A stretch of 64,000 nucleotides of DNA, from assembly GCF_018130215.1 (NCBI RefSeq), contig NZ_JAFCKQ010000017.1, positions 1 through 64,000 of the forward strand. The letters run 5' to 3'. Position numbers and translations under genes: made by a program. The DNA comes from Bradyrhizobium jicamae. Lineage in GTDB: Bacteria; Pseudomonadota; Alphaproteobacteria; Rhizobiales; Xanthobacteraceae. The notes beneath the pieces were generated by a model. The model was given only the letters and a program-made list of their open reading frames with translations. It had not been told where the DNA came from and ran no database searches. Shown piece after piece: positions 60,472-64,000 of the stretch. Each line of letters starts with the position of its first letter. Positions within the stretch are counted from its first letter, which is position 1.

Positions 60472-61349
60472 GGCGATTTGTTGGCGGTCTCCGCGCCGAT
60501 CGGCCGGTCATTCTCGTCGAGCAGCGGGACGCCATAGTCGAGCAGGATCTTGTTGATCGCGCCCTGGTTCTCCTGGATCAGGCGGTTGAGCTGCCGCTTC
60601 CAGTTCTGATCGGCCGCGCGCACGCCCATGCCGATGCGATAGATCAGCTTCGGTCCGGTGGTTTCCTTGACCAGCGGCGTGACATGCAGCGGCGGATTGG
60701 CCTTTTTGGCATAGAAGCCCGCCATCGGGCCCCACAGGATGCCGGCGTCGATCTCACCCTTGGCGAGATCGTTCATCATCGCCTCCGCCGAGGAATCGTA
60801 GCGCGTATCGATCACCAGCGGATACGGCTTCGCATTCGCCATCAGGCCCGCAAGGGCCATATTGGTCGCCGGCGGCGTTCCCGCGACGATGCCGATATGC
60901 TTGCTCCTCAACCTCTCGTCTTCCAGCGTCGTGACATCGCCGAGTTCGCTGCCAGGCTTGGTGACCAGCGCATAGGCTGTCCGGTAATAGGGATTGGTGC
61001 CCTGCACGAGATCGTCGCCCTGCGGGTATCCCATGATCACGTCGCAGCGATGCGACCCGAGCGTCATCCGCACGAAGCCGGTCGCCTGCGGAAAATACAT
61101 GTAGTCGAGCTTCTTCTGCAGCTTCCCGGCGAACAGCTCGCCGAGCTTGTTCTCGAAGCCTTCGCCCTTGTCGTTGGAGAACGGCAGATTGCGGGGATCG
61201 GCGCAGACACGAAGCACCTTGGGATCGACGAGTTCGATCGAGAGCTCGCCCTGATCGTTGACCTGCGCGCGCGCAGCGTCGCGCCCGACGAGGCAGGCGA
61301 CGGCGGCGACAAGCGCAAACAGGATGCGGCGGCGTCCGACAGGTCTCAT
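60468..61349 (-). CDS. xoxJ: Quinoprotein dehydrogenase-associated substrate-binding protein XoxJ
   Basis: A 293-residue exported protein: signal peptide ILFALVAAVACLVGRDAARA, then LRVCADPRNLPFSNDKGEGFENKLGELFAGKLQKKLDYMYFPQATGF and GMGVRAADQNWKRQLNRLIQENQGAINKILLDYGVPLL. It is the MoxJ/XoxJ type of the periplasmic-binding fold, which in the methanol system binds the dehydrogenase and helps activate it rather than a transporter. ATG 61349 or one codon earlier. The CXXCW gene overlaps its stop. It is divergent from the metallohydrolase gene with a 167-base gap holding an inverted repeat. Confidence 0.88.
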   Translation of the reverse strand: MRPVGRRRILFALVAAVACLVGRDAARAQVNDQGELSIELVDPKVLRVCADPRNLPFSNDKGEGFENKLGELFAGKLQKKLDYMYFPQATGFVRMTLGSHRCDVIMGYPQGDDLVQGTNPYYRTAYALVTKPGSELGDVTTLEDERLRSKHIGIVAGTPPATNMALAGLMANAKPYPLVIDTRYDSSAEAMMNDLAKGEIDAGILWGPMAGFYAKKANPPLHVTPLVKETTGPKLIYRIGMGVRAADQNWKRQLNRLIQENQGAINKILLDYGVPLLDENDRPIGAETANKSP

Positions 61350-61397
61350 CACGCGGTCTCCTCTTCACCGGATGGGTCGCCGCCATCCATCAATTGC

Positions 61398-61440
61398 CCT
61401 GTCGGCCATGACGTGCAACAGGAATAACCCTCCCGACAGG
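61398..61440. repeat. Inverted repeat in the xoxJ/metallohydrolase divergent region
   Basis: CCTGTCGG at 61398-61405 is repeated in reverse as CCGACAGG at 61433-61440, with 27 bases between. This lies in the shared control region of both divergent genes and could be an operator or an mRNA structure. Confidence 0.5.
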
Positions 61441-61516
61441 AACGCGTTGCTTGCTGCAATGCAAACCGGATGGTGAGGCAGTCGACCTCGCGTACCGGTG
61501 AAACTGAGGCGGAAAC

Positions 61517-62443
61517 ATGGCTCATGGCGGATCAGTGCTCGCACTCGTCCTGATGATCGGGGCGACGACCATAGCGCGAGCACAAGAGCGCGAATTGCCT
61601 GTAAGCGAAGTCGCACCGGGAATCTTCGTACACAGCGGGGTGACCGCGCTGATGACGCGGGAGAACGAAGGCGCCATCGCCAATGTCGGATTCATCGTCG
61701 GCAACGATGCGGTTGCGGTGATCGACACCGGCGGCAGCGTCCGCGAAGGACGGAAGCTTTTGGCCACCGTCCGCAGCCATACCGACAAGCCGATCCGCTA
61801 TGTCATCAATACCCACGCCCATCCCGACCACAGCTTTGGCAATGCGGCTTTCGTCGATGCCGGAGTCAGCTTCGTCGGCCACAAGAACCTGCCGCGCGCG
61901 CTGGCAACACGCGGGCAATTCTATCTCGACGGCTTCCGCCGTACGATGGGCGATGCGCTGATCGACGAGGTGCGGATCATTCCGCCGACCGTGCTGGTGG
62001 AGGAGACGCTGACGCTGGACCTCGGCGGACGGCCGCTGTTGCTGAAGGCATGGCCGCCGGCCCACAGCGACAATGACCTCACCGTACTCGACGAGCGAAC
62101 CAGGACCCTGTTCGCCGGTGATCTGGTGTTCCTCAGCCATATTCCCGTTGTCGACGGCAGCCTGAAGGGCTGGTTGCATGCCCTTGATCAACTGGCCGCG
62201 ATCCCGGCGCGGCGGGTGGTTCCCGGTCACGGAGCCGTGAGCGAATGGCCTTCGGCGCTTGCCGATGAGCGGCGTTATCTCGAGACGCTGGCGTCGGATG
62301 TGCGCGCACTGGTCAGGAGCGGCAAGCCGATCACGGAAGCGGCCGAGCACGCCGCAGCCTCCGAGCGATCGCGCTGGCAGTTGTTCGACGACTACAACGC
62401 CCGCAACGCAACTGCAGCATTCTCGGAAATTGAATGGGAATAG
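61517..62443 (+). CDS. Quinoprotein relay zinc metallohydrolase (SoxH-like, metallo-beta-lactamase fold)
   Basis: A 308-residue exported protein: signal peptide GSVLALVLMIGATTIARA, then a metallo-beta-lactamase domain with VAVIDTGG, the zinc motif INTHAHPDHSFGN, PPAHSDNDLTV, LFAGDLVFLSH and VPGHGAVSEW. It is the SoxH-related type encoded next to quinoprotein dehydrogenases. Proposed to work with a SoxYZ-like carrier (the next gene), perhaps hydrolysing a carrier-bound intermediate; no biochemical role is established to my knowledge. Confidence 0.88.
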   Translation: MAHGGSVLALVLMIGATTIARAQERELPVSEVAPGIFVHSGVTALMTRENEGAIANVGFIVGNDAVAVIDTGGSVREGRKLLATVRSHTDKPIRYVINTHAHPDHSFGNAAFVDAGVSFVGHKNLPRALATRGQFYLDGFRRTMGDALIDEVRIIPPTVLVEETLTLDLGGRPLLLKAWPPAHSDNDLTVLDERTRTLFAGDLVFLSHIPVVDGSLKGWLHALDQLAAIPARRVVPGHGAVSEWPSALADERRYLETLASDVRALVRSGKPITEAAEHAAASERSRWQLFDDYNARNATAAFSEIEWE

Positions 62444-62484
62444 CCGGTGCCTTATAGTGACCCTGCTTCTTAGGATTTGCGACC

Positions 62485-63306
62485 ATGTTGCGACATCGCA
62501 TTCGCCTGCTCTGTGCTATCGGCCTGGTCTCGATTGGGCTGGCCGCGCCCGCCGCCGGCACCGAGGCCTACGACCCCTGGCCGGGCCTCGTGCAGGACAT
62601 CTTCAACAACCGTCCGATGAACGACGGCAGCGATGTCATCGGCATCGAGATGCCGGCGCGCGCAGAGGACGCCGCAATCGTTCCCGTGACGCTGCGCACC
62701 AGGCTGTCGCCCGGCGACGGCCGGCGCGTTGTGGCCATCACGCTCGTGATCGACCAGAACCCCTCGCCGATGGCCGCGAAATTCACGCTCGGGTCCGACG
62801 CCAACGTCACCGAGATATCGACCCGCGTCCGCGTCAACAATTACACCGACGTCCACGCCGTCGCCGAACTCAGCGACGGCAAGCTCTACGTCACCAAAAC
62901 CTACGTGAAGGCGTCCGGCGGCTGCTCGGCGCCGGCGGCCAAGAATGCCGAGGAAGCCAAGAACCGGATCGGCCAGATGCGCTACCGCCAATTCGCAAGG
63001 CCGGAGCAAGGACCCGCGAGCAACACCCGCGAGGCCCAGATCATGATCGGCCATCCGAACAATTCCGGCCTGCAGATGGATCAGGTCACCCAGCTCTATA
63101 TTCCGGCCTTCTTCATCAACGACCTGCATCTGTGGCAGGACGACAGCCTGGTGCTGGCGATGGAGGGCGGCATCTCGATCTCGGAAGATCCCAATATCCG
63201 CTTCACCTACGTGTCAGATGGTGCGAAGCACTTCCGGGCCGAGGCCAAGGACACTGACGGGCACGTCTTCCAGCATGAATGGAAGACCGACGATCCCGGG
63301 ACCTGA
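62485..63306 (+). CDS. Quinoprotein dehydrogenase-associated SoxYZ-like carrier
   Basis: A 273-residue exported protein. The signal peptide is RIRLLCAIGLVSIGLAAPAAG. The first half resembles SoxY, ending in YVKASGGCSAPAAK, where the Cys would be the swinging-arm attachment site. The second half resembles SoxZ (QIMIGHPNNSGLQMDQVT; PAFFINDLHLW). A fusion of SoxY and SoxZ in one chain defines this family. It would carry a covalently bound group in the periplasm. It is 41 bases after the metallohydrolase, same operon. Confidence 0.9.
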   Translation: MLRHRIRLLCAIGLVSIGLAAPAAGTEAYDPWPGLVQDIFNNRPMNDGSDVIGIEMPARAEDAAIVPVTLRTRLSPGDGRRVVAITLVIDQNPSPMAAKFTLGSDANVTEISTRVRVNNYTDVHAVAELSDGKLYVTKTYVKASGGCSAPAAKNAEEAKNRIGQMRYRQFARPEQGPASNTREAQIMIGHPNNSGLQMDQVTQLYIPAFFINDLHLWQDDSLVLAMEGGISISEDPNIRFTYVSDGAKHFRAEAKDTDGHVFQHEWKTDDPGT

Positions 63307-63312
63307 ACCAGG

Positions 63313-63672
63313 CTAGAAACACCGGACCTCGGCCTCGGCCTGCGCTCGCCTGAGATCGTTGAGCGCGTTCGAGGCCTGCTCGGACGAGCGGAACTGGCCG
63401 CCGAGATTCCCGCGCACCTGCGACATGCTCAAAACCGTCTCGGCCGTGACATAGCGATCATAGGGGATGATCGACGCGACGACGTCGATCGAGCAGGAGC
63501 ACTGCTCGATCGACTGCCGGGTCTCGCCATTCGCCTTCATGCAGCCAAAAACATATTCGGCCCGCGCCGAGGTCGGATAGTCGTTGGCCTCCTCGGCCCG
63601 CGCGCCCATGCTCGTCGCCGCAAGCACAGCCAGGGCGGCGACAATCGGTCCTAGCATGTCAGCTCGTGCCAT
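63313..63672 (-). CDS. Small exported Cys-containing protein, unknown function
   Basis: A 119-residue protein with a signal peptide (LGPIVAALAVLAATSMGARA). The mature domain holds VFGCMKANGETRQSIEQCSCSIDVVASIIPYDRYVTAETVLSMSQVRGNLGGQF and ends with a Cys. GAGGAA precedes the ATG at 63672. As I recall, homologues occur at the same position in xox loci. The Cys pattern suggests disulfides. Role unknown. Confidence 0.65.
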   Translation of the reverse strand: MARADMLGPIVAALAVLAATSMGARAEEANDYPTSARAEYVFGCMKANGETRQSIEQCSCSIDVVASIIPYDRYVTAETVLSMSQVRGNLGGQFRSSEQASNALNDLRRAQAEAEVRCF

Positions 63673-63758
63673 GGTCGTGGTTCCTCTTGCCATGCGGCAG
63701 GCTATGCTATGAGTGTCGCACAGAAAAGAAGACATTTGGAGAAGTGGCTCACAAGACA

Positions 63759-64000
63759 ATGACAGGTTTTGCTCGCACGCTGCTCGCGATCGCTGCTTTG
63801 GCCATGATGCAGATCAGCGCCTCCTGTCGCGCGGACGTGATCCGCGTTGCAGCGCAGAAGACCGGGACGCTGGCCTGGGAGCTGGCCGTCATCCGCTCGC
63901 ACGGTCTCGACAGAAAGGCCAACCTCTCGATCGAGATCGTCGATCTCGCCAGCCCCGAGGCCGGCAAGGTCGCGCTCCGCGCCGGCACCGCCGATGTTAT
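63759..64000 (+). CDS. ABC transporter substrate-binding protein, 5' part only
   Basis: Incomplete: the gene runs off the right edge after about 80 codons. It begins MTGFARTLLAIAALAMMQISASCRA, a signal peptide, then VIRVAAQKTGTLAWELAVIRSHGLDRKANLSIEIVDLASPEAGKVALRAGTADV, which is the start of an SsuA/NMT1-type binding domain (sulfonate or aromatic compound type). A GTG start 15 bases earlier (63744) is possible. It is divergent from the small Cys gene. Downstream genes would show whether it belongs to the quinoprotein system. Confidence 0.75.
   Translation, partial: MTGFARTLLAIAALAMMQISASCRADVIRVAAQKTGTLAWELAVIRSHGLDRKANLSIEIVDLASPEAGKVALRAGTADV

Noticed and set aside
1..64000. CRISPR arrays, tRNA and rRNA genes
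   Set aside because: No regularly spaced repeats of CRISPR length and no cloverleaf or rRNA-like sequences were recognised by reading; very degenerate ones could have been missed.

Overview
The window is GC-rich alphaproteobacterial DNA. Its gene content (phasin, GcrA-type regulator, OpgC, xoxF with a glutathione-linked formaldehyde route, many CaiB/BaiF and acyl-CoA genes) and its interspersed repeats suggest Bradyrhizobium or a close relative. The genus is inferred from recalled family knowledge, not from a search.

Layout. 1-2200: IS630-type transposase debris around a small LexA-like winged-helix gene. 2.6-4.7 kb: small membrane and hypothetical genes and a phasin. 4.8-10.3 kb: an FMN alpha-hydroxy-acid oxidase, a GlxA/AraC-type regulator, and divergently from it a tightly coupled four-gene operon (GNAT-like, MFS, YqcI/YcgG-type heme N-oxygenase candidate, cupin). 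10.3-16.8 kb: a CoA-transferase, a GFA-family protein, a phage-like regulatory island (GcrA-like gene, S24 repressor, three matching operators) and opgC. 16.8-20.8 kb: a frameshifted family-3 beta-N-acetylhexosaminidase and an OmpR-type two-component pair. 20.8-28.8 kb: a catabolic cluster on both sides of a TetR regulator with a perfect 23-bp palindrome (CoA-transferase, crotonase, internally deleted MaoC hydratase, CitE-like lyase and thiolase on minus; TetR, SDR and Baeyer-Villiger monooxygenase on plus). 29.3-42 kb: a DsbA-like isomerase, a Tat-exported deaminase-like protein, an M81 peptidase, a class II aldolase, a GAF-like protein, a TetR-controlled EmrAB-like efflux pair with an aldo/keto reductase, and an epoxide hydrolase.

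43-64 kb is one functional unit: lanthanide-type methanol oxidation. XoxF and its 4-Cys cytochrome c oxidise methanol to formaldehyde. Gfa, S-(hydroxymethyl)glutathione dehydrogenase and S-formylglutathione hydrolase carry it to formate. Around them lie an AraC-type regulator, a divergent NarL-type two-component system, a TonB receptor, and a PQQ-dehydrogenase-associated ABC operon resembling the methylotroph lanthanide uptake (lut) genes. Beside these are XoxJ, a CXXCW protein, a zinc metallohydrolase and a SoxYZ-like carrier of the so-called quinoprotein relay. A shared palindromic motif (CGGGAA-GAA-TTCC) lies in front of both the AraC regulator/xoxF region and the TonB receptor, suggesting one regulon. 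No PQQ synthesis genes, mxaF, formate dehydrogenase or lanmodulin are seen. No tRNA, rRNA or CRISPR array was recognised.
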